In this document: piece after piece, positions 17,683 to 25,566 of the stretch
Layout: the number at the start of each line of letters is the position of its first letter
Position numbering within the stretch: position 1 is the stretch's first letter
Assembly: GCA_963786495.1 (NCBI GenBank)
Contig: CAWAZL010000002.1
Span: forward strand, 744,001 to 808,000
DNA length: 64,000 bases
From: JALZKA01 sp963786495
GTDB taxonomy: Bacteria > Actinomycetota > Thermoleophilia > Solirubrobacterales > 70-9
Direction: 5' to 3'
The notes under the pieces: model-generated
Databases searched by the model: none
The model's input: the letters and a program-made list of their open reading frames with translations, nothing else
Told to the model about the DNA's origin: nothing
Position numbers and translations under genes: made by a program

Positions 17683-18765
17683 ATGCGGGTCGGCATCGTC
17701 ACCAAGTGGTTCGCGTCCGGCCAGGCGGTCGTCTCGCGCTACGTGCGCTCGGCACTCGACGAGCTCGGCCACGAGACCTTCATCCTGGCCCGCGAGGGCA
17801 CCGGCCCGCGCTCGGGAGTCGAGAACCGCGTTCCCGACCCCGTCTGGGACCAACCCGGCGTGACCGAAACGGGCGAGTCCGACGTGGCGCTCGAGACGTA
17901 CCGCGAGTGGGTCCGTGCCAACTCGCTTGACGTCGTGATGACGGACAACCTCTACCAGTTCGAAGAGCTCGCGGCACTTCGAGCGGACGGCGTCAAGACC
18001 ATCGGTCGCTTCGTCTGGGAGCACTTCGAAGAGAAGCACGTCGCGGGCACGAACGAAGCCCTTGACGTCGTCTACTCACTCCACCGCGGCGAGCAGGCGC
18101 GCTACCGCGAGATGGGAATCGACAGTCCCTACCTGGTGTGGGGCTGCCACCCAGAACTGGTAGCTGTCGAGCCTGACGCTGCCGATGATGGGCTGGTGCG
18201 CCTGCTCGTCCCGGGCAGCTTCATGGGCCGGCGTAAGCCTCTCGACGAGATGCTCGAGGCATTCGCTCAGACAAAGGACGAGCGCCTGCGCTTGATCATC
18301 AAGGGCCAAACTGCCCGCAAGGAGAACAAACTTGCGAAGGCCGCCGACGCCGACTCGCGGATCCAGATCCTGATCGAGGACCAGCCGACCGACCAGCACC
18401 TCTCGTTTGTCGCGGGCTGCGACGTCTGTCTCTCGCCCACGCGCTGGGAGGGGCTCGGGCTGCCGCTCTATGAGGCGATCGCTTTCGGCCAGCCGGCGAT
18501 CACGAACGACAACGCGCCGATGAACGAGGCGGTGCTCAACGGTGTGAACGGCTTCCTCGTGAGCGCTTCGGTCGAAGGAACGGCGCGCTCAGGCATCACC
18601 TCGTGGAGCCCGGATCCCGGCGAGCTCGCCAAGGCAATCGATCGGATCGCCGACGACGCCGTCCGCGCCGAGCTCGCAGCGGGAGCCCGCGAGCTTCGCG
18701 ACGGCGACCGCGCATGGTCGAAGACCGTCGCGGGTTACGGCGAGCTGCTTTCTTCGGTTTCCTGA
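17683..18765 (+). CDS. glycosyltransferase family 4-like protein (GT1)
   Basis: A 360-aa GT-B-fold transferase. It starts MRVGIVTKWFASGQAVVSRYVR, a typical first strand. The nucleotide-sugar-binding C-terminal segment SPTRWEGLGLPLYEAIAFGQPAITND is near residues 252-277 with the EX7E-type glutamates. RLLVPGSFMGRRKPLDEMLEAF marks the domain junction. An extended frame from 17608 overlaps ST8 and is rejected. The stop TGA overlaps the ATG of the next, paralogous gene (TGATG). Donor and acceptor sugars are unknown. Confidence 0.85.
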   Translation: MRVGIVTKWFASGQAVVSRYVRSALDELGHETFILAREGTGPRSGVENRVPDPVWDQPGVTETGESDVALETYREWVRANSLDVVMTDNLYQFEELAALRADGVKTIGRFVWEHFEEKHVAGTNEALDVVYSLHRGEQARYREMGIDSPYLVWGCHPELVAVEPDAADDGLVRLLVPGSFMGRRKPLDEMLEAFAQTKDERLRLIIKGQTARKENKLAKAADADSRIQILIEDQPTDQHLSFVAGCDVCLSPTRWEGLGLPLYEAIAFGQPAITNDNAPMNEAVLNGVNGFLVSASVEGTARSGITSWSPDPGELAKAIDRIADDAVRAELAAGARELRDGDRAWSKTVAGYGELLSSVS

Positions 18766-19861
18766 TGCGGATTGGCGTCGTAACGAAATGGTTCAACCGC
18801 GGCCAGCCTGTAGTGGGCCGCCACACGCGCTCGGCCCTCGACTCACTGGGACACGAGACGTTCGTGCTCGCCCGCCCGAAGAAGGAGCGCGGCCCGCAGC
18901 CGGGAGCGCTGTCGCGCGACGACGTCTGGGACCAGGCGGGCGTGACCGAGGCTTCGGAGTACGACATCCCGCTGGCCGACTACACGGAGTGGATCGAGCG
19001 CCAGGGCATCGAGGCGATCCTCTGCGACCAGAACTACGGCTTCTCAGAGCTCGCTGAGCTGCGATCGCAGGGCGTCAAGGTCATCGGCCGCTTCGTGTGG
19101 GAGCACTTCACCGCCGAGCACGTCGAAGGAGCGCGCAGCGCCTACGACGTCGTCTTCTCGATGACCCGCGCCGAGCAGGACCGTTATCGCGAGATGGGGC
19201 TTGAGACCCCGTACGTCCCATGGGGCTGCCACCCGGAGCTGATCGAGGTTGCCGAGGCAGTCGCGCGCGAGCCCAGCGACACCGTCACGTTCATCTTCAC
19301 CGGCGGCTTCCTCGGGCACCGCAAGCCGCTCGAGCCCGTGCTCGAGGCCTGGTCGCTCGTCAGGAGCCAGCGCGCGCGGCTATCGTCAAGGCGCAGGTCG
19401 AGCGTTCGCGGCTCTCGGAAGCGGAAGCTGCCGCGGCGAAGGACTCGCGGATCGAGCTGCGGATCGCCGACGAGCCGACCCGCCGACACCTCGAGACGGT
19501 GGCGGCGGCCGACGTCACGCTCTCGCCCGCGAGGTGGGAGGGCCTCGGGCTTCCGCTCTACGAGGCCGTCGCGTTCGGCCAGCCCGCGATCACCAACGAC
19601 GTCGCGCCGATGAACGAGATCACGCGGGACAGTGAGAACGGCCTTTTGGTGCATTCGACCCCGGACGGGACGGCCCGCTCCGGCATCCCGGCGCATGCCT
19701 TCGATCCTGCCGCTATGGCAGCCGCAATCGACCGCCTTGCCGAGGACGACGCGCTCCGCGCCGGCCTCTCAGACGGAGCGCTAGCGCTGAGGAAAGGCGA
19801 GCGCGCGTGGGAAAACACCGTCCGCGGCTTTGGATCACTGCTAGAAATGGCCGCCTCGTGA
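18765..19861 (+). pseudogene. second glycosyltransferase family 4-like gene, frameshifted (GT2)
   Basis: A tandem paralogue of GT1 (MRIGVVTKWFNRGQPVVGRHTRSALDSLGHETFVLAR). The first frame is good to GGFLGHRKPLEPVLEAWSLVRSQRARL (about 19380); the remainder, IVKAQVERSRLSEAEA through SPARWEGLGLPLYEAVAFGQPAITND to 19861, is in the next frame. Alignment with GT1 (ERLRLIIKGQ) places one missing base at 19380-19382. A single lost base with both halves otherwise intact fits a sequencing error or a very recent mutation. If intact it would be a ~365-aa enzyme. Confidence 0.8.
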
Positions 19862-20802
19862 GCAGGTACCGAAAACTGAAGAAGCGCGGCCGGATCATCC
19901 TTGGGCGCAGGCGCCTGATGCCGCCCGACGAGTCCGTGCATCCGCCCGCGCCGTTTGTCTGCGGCGTCACGCGGTCGGGCACGACGCTTATTCGCCTGAT
20001 GCTCGACTCGCATCCTGATCTCGCCATCCCGGGGGAGACCCACTGGGTGCCGAAGATGATCCGAAAGCTCGAACACAACCGCCTCAGCCCACAGGAGCTC
20101 GCTGACTACGTGATCGGGTCCAAGCGCTGGCAGGAGTTCCACCTGGACCCCGATCTTCTCCGGGAGCGCTACTCGCACATGAAGCGAGGCAACGCGACCG
20201 AGGCGATCCGCGCCTTCTACGAGCTATACGCCGAGCGGGAGGGGAAGACGCGCTACGGCGACAAGACCCCGGGCTACATCAAGGACATGGTGAGGATCCA
20301 GCGCTCGCTTCCCGAGGCGACCTTCATCCACATCATCCGCGACGGGCGCGACGTCTCCCTGAGCCACATGCGGATGAACTGGGGGCCGTCCACTTACGAG
20401 GAGTCGGCCCGGCTCTGGGTCGACCGCATCTACAAGGCACGCCGGATCTCGAAGAACGTTCACCGCTACCACGAGGTCCATTTCGAAGACCTCGTCCGGG
20501 ACACCGAGGGGACGCTCCGCAAGGTCTGCGAGATCATCGAGCTCGACTTCGACCCCGTGATGCTCGACTATCACGAGCGTGCTGAAGAGCGCTTGGAGGA
20601 AAAGAACGTCGATCTGGTCCGCCGCCATGGCCCCACCCAGCCGGCCGCCGCGAGGATGGAGTCCCACAAGCTGGCCAAGGAGCCGCCACGCGCGGACCGC
20701 CTCAATGCCTGGAAGCACAAGATGACCCAAGAAGAGGTCGCGAGCTACGAGGCGATCGCGGGTCCAATGCTGGTCGAGCTCGGCTACGAGCTTTCGAACT
20801 AG
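19858..20802 (+). CDS. sulfotransferase family protein (ST9)
   Basis: A 314-aa paralogue with a basic N terminus (MSRYRKLKKRGRIILGRRR), PAPS loop GVTRSGTTLIRL, TRYGDKTPGY, FIHIIRDGRDVSLS and the C-terminal MLVELGYELSN. The start is GTG, overlapping the GT2 stop by GTGA; this coupling supports the idea that GT2 is translated to its end in the living cell. A longer frame from 19807 is possible but overlaps GT2 more. It is the last gene of the sulfotransferase/GT block. Confidence 0.87.
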   Translation: MSRYRKLKKRGRIILGRRRLMPPDESVHPPAPFVCGVTRSGTTLIRLMLDSHPDLAIPGETHWVPKMIRKLEHNRLSPQELADYVIGSKRWQEFHLDPDLLRERYSHMKRGNATEAIRAFYELYAEREGKTRYGDKTPGYIKDMVRIQRSLPEATFIHIIRDGRDVSLSHMRMNWGPSTYEESARLWVDRIYKARRISKNVHRYHEVHFEDLVRDTEGTLRKVCEIIELDFDPVMLDYHERAEERLEEKNVDLVRRHGPTQPAAARMESHKLAKEPPRADRLNAWKHKMTQEEVASYEAIAGPMLVELGYELSN

Positions 20803-20821
20803 CTCGCAGCGCTTTCAATCT

Positions 20822-20950
20822 GCAAGCCGGCTTGCGTCAGGCACGGCACCGTGCGTACTCACGCACGGAGGCTCGGTGTGACGCAACGGTTGTACCTTGT
20901 ACACCCTCCCCGATTTGTGGTATCCACTACTACAAGTAGGTATTCCACAA
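20822..20950. repeat. dense cluster of inverted repeats before the secreted-protein gene
   Basis: This 165-base gap contains a perfect 14-base palindrome GCAAGCCGGCTTGC (20822-20835), an outer inverted repeat TTGCGTCA/TGACGCAA (20832-20839, 20879-20886) enclosing a perfect hairpin CCGTGCGT-ACTC-ACGCACGG (20849-20868), and an imperfect long dyad from TTGTGG (20915) to CCACAA (20950) with an inner CTAC/GTAG stem. A direct repeat TTGTAC-C-TTGTAC lies at 20890-20902; its second copy could be a -35 box for TATCCA at 20921. Termination after ST9 plus regulation of the next gene is the simplest reading. Confidence 0.6.
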
Positions 20951-20967
20951 TGGATTGGGGTTAGAGG

Positions 20968-22359
20968 ATGAATCGGTCTCGAACAGCGCTCTTGGGCGCT
21001 CTGACCGGGGTACTGCTGCTTGGAGCAGCGAGCTCAGCCAGTGCGGCTACGAGCGTGTACCACCCGACGGACGACGCGCGCACCTTTGAGAACTCGGACG
21101 GCGGCTGGACCGACTCGTCGCAGTACACGAACGGGCTTTGCATACCGGCCGTGACGTGTCCGGCCGTAGGAAGCTTCTACGTACCGGCTGGCGGCGCGGG
21201 GGGCGTCGATGATGGCTTCTACCGGACGCGACTGGTTGGCCTGGCGAGCCTGCTCTCCACCACGAGGGCGACGCTCACGAGCCCGACGTTCACCTACAAC
21301 GGGGCTGCCGGCGAGGTGCCGGACTCCCTCGCGTTCACCCTGGACAAGCGCGCCGACGTTGACGCCCTGCTTCAGCTTCTGACCGAGGCGAACTACAGCG
21401 TCTACCTGGATCGGATCGGCGACGGTGGCGGTTCGGTGACGGTCGTCGACCATGTCGACGTCGCCAACTTCAACCAGTGGACGAGCATCGCTTCGGTCTC
21501 GGTCGACCCGAACCAGTTGACCATCGGCCACACCTACCGGATTCGGATCGTGACCGAGCTCGACCTCCCGGTTGGAGTGATCGACGACGCGAATTTCGAC
21601 TACGACAACGTGGTCCTTCGCGCGGACGCGACTGATGACCCGCCCGCCCCGGATGGGGACGGCGATGGCGTACCGGACGCTGACGACAACTGCCCGACGG
21701 TGCCGAACACGAATCAGGCCGACGCTGACGGCGACGGCATCGGTGACGCGTGCGACTCGACGCCGGGCGGCCCGGACGGCGACGGCGACGGCATCCCGGA
21801 TGCGGATGACAACTGCCCGACGGTCCCGAACCCGAATCAGGCCGACACCGATGGCGACGGCACAGGAGACGCCTGCGACTCGACGCCGGGCGGCCCGGAC
21901 GGCGATGGCGACGGCGTTCCTGACGCCGACGACAACTGCCCGACGGTCGCGAACGCCGATCAGGCGGACGCGGATGGCGACGGCATCGGCGACGTCTGCG
22001 ATGACACGCCGCAAGGCACCTCGTCCTGCCAGGGCAAGGACGCGGCGAAGAAGGAAGGCTCGGGCGCTGACGAGACCCTGAAGGGCACTCGTGCGCGCGA
22101 CGCGCTGTTCGGCATGGGCGGACGTGACGCCGTCAAGGCTCGCGGTGGACGCGACTGCGTCAAGGGCGGCAAGGGCGCCGACCGCGTTTCCGGCGGCGCC
22201 GGCAAGGACCGCCTGAATGGCGGCACCGGCCGTGACGCCATCAAGGCCGCTGACGGTCGTCGCGACAAGGTGAAGTGCGGCGGCGGTCGCGACACTGCGG
22301 TGGTCGACCGCAAGGACAAGGTGTCGAAGAGCTGCGAGCAGGTAACCGTTCGCCGCTAG
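20968..22359 (+). CDS. secreted protein with thrombospondin type 3-like and RTX-like repeats
   Basis: A 463-aa exported protein. Residues 1-27 form a Sec signal peptide ending in ASA. Residues ~28-225 are a unique beta-rich domain with a Cys pair. Residues ~229-350 hold three 41-residue TSP3-like repeats, each with DGDGDG(V/I)PDADDNCPTV and (A/T)DGDG(I/T)GD(A/V)CD, calcium-binding with paired Cys. Residues ~363-430 carry RTX-like Gly/Asp repeats (GGRDAVKA, GGAGKDRLNGG). It likely folds outside the cell on calcium and may bind the wall or glycans. A GAGG ribosome site precedes the ATG. A strong terminator follows. Confidence 0.85.
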   Translation: MNRSRTALLGALTGVLLLGAASSASAATSVYHPTDDARTFENSDGGWTDSSQYTNGLCIPAVTCPAVGSFYVPAGGAGGVDDGFYRTRLVGLASLLSTTRATLTSPTFTYNGAAGEVPDSLAFTLDKRADVDALLQLLTEANYSVYLDRIGDGGGSVTVVDHVDVANFNQWTSIASVSVDPNQLTIGHTYRIRIVTELDLPVGVIDDANFDYDNVVLRADATDDPPAPDGDGDGVPDADDNCPTVPNTNQADADGDGIGDACDSTPGGPDGDGDGIPDADDNCPTVPNPNQADTDGDGTGDACDSTPGGPDGDGDGVPDADDNCPTVANADQADADGDGIGDVCDDTPQGTSSCQGKDAAKKEGSGADETLKGTRARDALFGMGGRDAVKARGGRDCVKGGKGADRVSGGAGKDRLNGGTGRDAIKAADGRRDKVKCGGGRDTAVVDRKDKVSKSCEQVTVRR

Positions 22360-22390
22360 CGCCTGCTTTTCCCAACAAGCAGCTGAGGAC

Positions 22391-22430
22391 CGGCGGCCGG
22401 GTCGCGAGAGCGATCCGGCCGCCGTTTCGT
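22391..22430 (+). terminator. rho-independent terminator after the secreted-protein gene
   Basis: Arms CGGCGGCCGGGTCGC (22391-22405) and GCGATCCGGCCGCCG (22410-22424) form a 15-bp stem (one G-T pair) closed by a GAGA tetraloop, followed by TTTCGTTA. It ends transcription 31 bases after the stop and insulates purL. Confidence 0.85.
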
Positions 22431-22516
22431 TACGGCATCCTCATCGGGTCCAGTCGCGAGAGCTTTCCGGTGGCTCGCAAGAGAGCCGCCACGTCCGTGG
22501 ATAAAGTCGCTCACTC

Positions 22517-24742
22517 GTGAGCGAACCCGCCACAACCTCCAAGCACCGCGACCTCGGCCTGACGGATTCCGAATTCGCGTTGATCAACGAAAAGCTCGGG
22601 CGCGAGCCGAACGACGTCGAGCTGGCGATGTTCTCGTTGCTCTGGTCCGAGCACTGCGCCTACAAGCATTCGCGGAAGCTCCTCGGCCGCCTGCCGACCG
22701 AAGGACCGCGCGTCGTGATGGGCCCGGGCGAGAACGCGGGCGCCGTGGACGTCGGCGACGGATATGCCGTGGCGTTCAAGGTCGAGTCCCACAACCATCC
22801 CTCGGCGGTCGAGCCGTTCCAGGGCGCGGCCACCGGCGTCGGCGGGATCCTGCGCGACGTCTTCGCGCTTGGCGCCCGGCCGATCGCGATCCTCGACTCG
22901 CTCCGCTTCGGCGACCTCTCATCGGAGCGCTCGCGCTACCTCTTCGACCACGTTGTCGCCGGCATCGGCCACTACGGCAACTCGATTGGCGTCCCGACCA
23001 TCGGCGGCGAGGTCTACTTCGAGCCCCCGTACGAGCAGAACTGCCTGGTCAACGCCATGTGCATCGGCTTCGCGAAGACCGATTCGATGGTCCGCGCGGC
23101 GGCCGCGGGCGTCGGGAACCAGGTGGTCCTGATGGGCGCTTCCACGGGCCGCGACGGAATCGGCGGCGCTTCCGTGCTCGCCTCGGCCGAGCTCGACGAG
23201 GCCGACGAGTCGAAGCGCCCCTCGGTGCAGATCGGAGACCCGTTCGAAGAGTCGAAGCTCGTCGAATGCTGTCTGGAGCTCCTCGGCGAGAAACTCCTCG
23301 TCTCCCTTCAGGACCTGGGGGCGGCCGGTCTCACATCGTCCGCCGCCGAGATGGCGTCGGCCGGCAGCGTCGGGATCGACATCGATGTCGCCGAGGTGCC
23401 CCTGCGCGAGGCCGATATGGAGCCGTTCGAGATCATGGTCTCCGAGTCGCAGGAGCGGATGCTCGCCGTGGTCGAGCCGGCCAAGGTGGACGAGGTGCTC
23501 GCGATCTGCCGAAAATGGCAGGCCGCTCCCGCCGTCGTCGGCGAGGTAACAGACTCGGGGCTCTTCCGCGTTCTGCGCGGCGAGGAGGTGACGGGCGAGA
23601 TGCCGGTCGAGGCGCTCGTCGACGGCTGCCCGCTCTATGACCTCGAGCCCGAGGAGCCGAGCGGCTGGATCTACGGCAACCTGAAGACGCTCGAGGCCGA
23701 CGACCCGAGTGAGATTCTCCTCGAGCTTCTTGCCTCGCCCTCGATCGCCTCCAAGAAGTGGGCCTTTGAGCAGTACGACTCGATCGTCGGATCGCGCACA
23801 GTTCGCCGGCCCGAGACGGCCGACGCCGCAGTCCTTCAGCTGCCCGAGACCGGCAACGCAATCGCGACCTCGATCGACGGCAACGGCCGCCGCGTCGCGT
23901 GCGACCCCTACCGCGGTGCGATCGAGGCGGTGCTCGAGTGCGCTCAGAACCTCGCATGCGTCGGCGCCGAGCCACTCGGCCTCACGAACTGCCTCAACTT
24001 CGGCAACCCCGAGAAGCCCGCCGTCGCCTGGCAGCTCGACCGCGCGGTGCAGGGCCTGGCCGACGTATGCAATGCGATGGATGTGCCGGTCGTCGGCGGC
24101 AACGTCTCGCTCTACAACGAGACGGACCGCGGCCCGATCTACCCCACCCCCGTCGTCGGGCTCGTTGGCGAGCTCCCGGACGCGCGCAAGGCCGGCGGGC
24201 TGGCGCTCTCCGAAGGCGACGCGATCGCGCTGGTCGGGCCGTTCAACCCCTCTCCCGCGGGATCTGAGCTGACGAAGCTCCGCGGCGGGCTCGAGCCGGG
24301 CCTCGCCGAGATCGATCTCGATGCGCACCTCCGCGCGCTCGCATTTGTCCGCGAAGAAGCCCGCGCAGGATCGCTCGCGATCCACGACATCTCCGACGGC
24401 GGACTTGCCTGCGCCCTTGCCGAGATGGCGATCGCCGGGAAAGTCGGCGCGCGCTGCGACCTGGACGCCCTGGTCCGCACCCGCGGCTCCGAGCCTGAGG
24501 CGGCCCTCTTCGGCGAAGGGCCCGGCGGCTATCTGATCGCCGGCAAGGAGGAAAGCGTGCGCGAGCTCCAGGCGCGCGCGAAGGAAGCGGACGTTGACGC
24601 GTGGGTGCTCGGATCCGCCGGGGGCGACCGCATCGAGATCTCGTCGGAGTGGATGGAGCCGAGCGTGACGGTCGCCGATGCCGAGGAGGCGTGGCGGTCG
24701 CTCGCGGACCATTTCGCCGAGCCGGCCGCAGCCGACGTGTAA
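22517..24742 (+). CDS. purL: FGAM synthase large subunit PurL
   Basis: The 741-aa small-type PurL makes FGAM from FGAR, ATP and ammonia from PurQ. It starts (GTG) MSEPATTSKHRDLGLTDSEFALI, with MFSLLWSEHCAYKHSRKLL, FKVESHNHPSAVEPFQGAATGVGG near residue 88, and the paired ATP-grasp-like PurM/PurL folds (GGNVSLYNE, IHDISDGGLACALAEMA). Length is normal for the three-subunit form that needs PurS and PurQ. It is intact, without frameshifts. Confidence 0.95.
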   Translation: MSEPATTSKHRDLGLTDSEFALINEKLGREPNDVELAMFSLLWSEHCAYKHSRKLLGRLPTEGPRVVMGPGENAGAVDVGDGYAVAFKVESHNHPSAVEPFQGAATGVGGILRDVFALGARPIAILDSLRFGDLSSERSRYLFDHVVAGIGHYGNSIGVPTIGGEVYFEPPYEQNCLVNAMCIGFAKTDSMVRAAAAGVGNQVVLMGASTGRDGIGGASVLASAELDEADESKRPSVQIGDPFEESKLVECCLELLGEKLLVSLQDLGAAGLTSSAAEMASAGSVGIDIDVAEVPLREADMEPFEIMVSESQERMLAVVEPAKVDEVLAICRKWQAAPAVVGEVTDSGLFRVLRGEEVTGEMPVEALVDGCPLYDLEPEEPSGWIYGNLKTLEADDPSEILLELLASPSIASKKWAFEQYDSIVGSRTVRRPETADAAVLQLPETGNAIATSIDGNGRRVACDPYRGAIEAVLECAQNLACVGAEPLGLTNCLNFGNPEKPAVAWQLDRAVQGLADVCNAMDVPVVGGNVSLYNETDRGPIYPTPVVGLVGELPDARKAGGLALSEGDAIALVGPFNPSPAGSELTKLRGGLEPGLAEIDLDAHLRALAFVREEARAGSLAIHDISDGGLACALAEMAIAGKVGARCDLDALVRTRGSEPEAALFGEGPGGYLIAGKEESVRELQARAKEADVDAWVLGSAGGDRIEISSEWMEPSVTVADAEEAWRSLADHFAEPAAADV

Positions 24743-24772
24743 CGCCCCCGCCGCGCGGGCGACTAAGCCTGT

Positions 24773-25486
24773 ATGACCCGCGAACGACTCGTGCCCGCCC
24801 TTGTTCTCGCCGCCGTGCTCGGGATCGGCCTTTTGGTCCTCCAGCGCTGGATCGCCGAGACCAGAGACGCCGCGATCATTCTCGTTGGCATCTGGTTCGT
24901 ATTCGTCGGCGTTGTCGTCCTGGCGGTGGTGTCGAGAAGGCCCGAGCTGCGTGCGCCGCTGTTCGGCACACTCGCAGCGGTGGTCCTTGGCACGGTGGTA
25001 ATCGGTTACGCCACCGGCTTCAAGGACAACGAGGTGGATGAGGACGTCGCGGTGGCCACCGAGCGGATCGCCGAGTCAGACCGTGACTCCGCGCTCACCG
25101 GCACCTCGGACGAGGGAGCGGGGTCAGATCAGCCAGCAGAGATGCAGCCGGACAAGCCAAGCGAGCCGGTGGAGCTGTCGCGCGGCGACTTCGTCGGCGT
25201 CGACGGACACACCGGGACCGGACAGGCAACCGTTGTGCGCGGTCCAAGCGGCAACCGCACGCTCACTTTCACGGACTTCGAAGTCGATCCCGGCCCGGGG
25301 GTCGTCATCTGGCTTACACAAGATGAATCGAACCTCGACGACCGCGTGGAGCTCGGCGGGCTCAAGGGCAACGTCGGCGACCAGCAGTACGAGCTCCCGG
25401 ACGACGCCGACCTGACCCGCTACGACACGGTCGTTCTTTACTGCACCCCCTTCACTGTCCGGATCGCAGTCGCGCCCCTGAGCTGA
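24773..25486 (+). CDS. membrane-anchored DM13-domain protein
   Basis: A 237-aa protein with three hydrophobic segments (about residues 6-24, 33-53, 61-81), an acidic linker, then an external DM13-type domain (about 135-236): FVGVDGHTGTGQATVVRGPSGNRTLTFTDFEVDPGPGVVIWL, LGGLKGNVGDQQYELPDDAD and VVLYCTPFTVRIAVAPL with the conserved single Cys. DM13 is proposed to be a redox or electron-transfer domain; the role here is unknown. It sits between purL and purF with short gaps on both sides, so is probably transcribed with them. Confidence 0.82.
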   Translation: MTRERLVPALVLAAVLGIGLLVLQRWIAETRDAAIILVGIWFVFVGVVVLAVVSRRPELRAPLFGTLAAVVLGTVVIGYATGFKDNEVDEDVAVATERIAESDRDSALTGTSDEGAGSDQPAEMQPDKPSEPVELSRGDFVGVDGHTGTGQATVVRGPSGNRTLTFTDFEVDPGPGVVIWLTQDESNLDDRVELGGLKGNVGDQQYELPDDADLTRYDTVVLYCTPFTVRIAVAPLS

Positions 25487-25566
25487 TCCGCACCCACTGG
25501 TAGCCTTGTTCGGTAGGCGAGAAGCCCGCTCCGCGAGTCAGATCCAGACCCAGGCGAAGCACCTCT

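Noticed and set aside
20849..20886. Possible tRNA or known structured RNA in the 20.8 kb gap
   Set aside because: Stems do not match a cloverleaf; no T-loop or anticodon arm is present.
22919..24712. 597-aa minus-strand open frame opposite purL
   Set aside because: Mirror frame of a high-GC gene; purL motifs on the plus strand account for the region.
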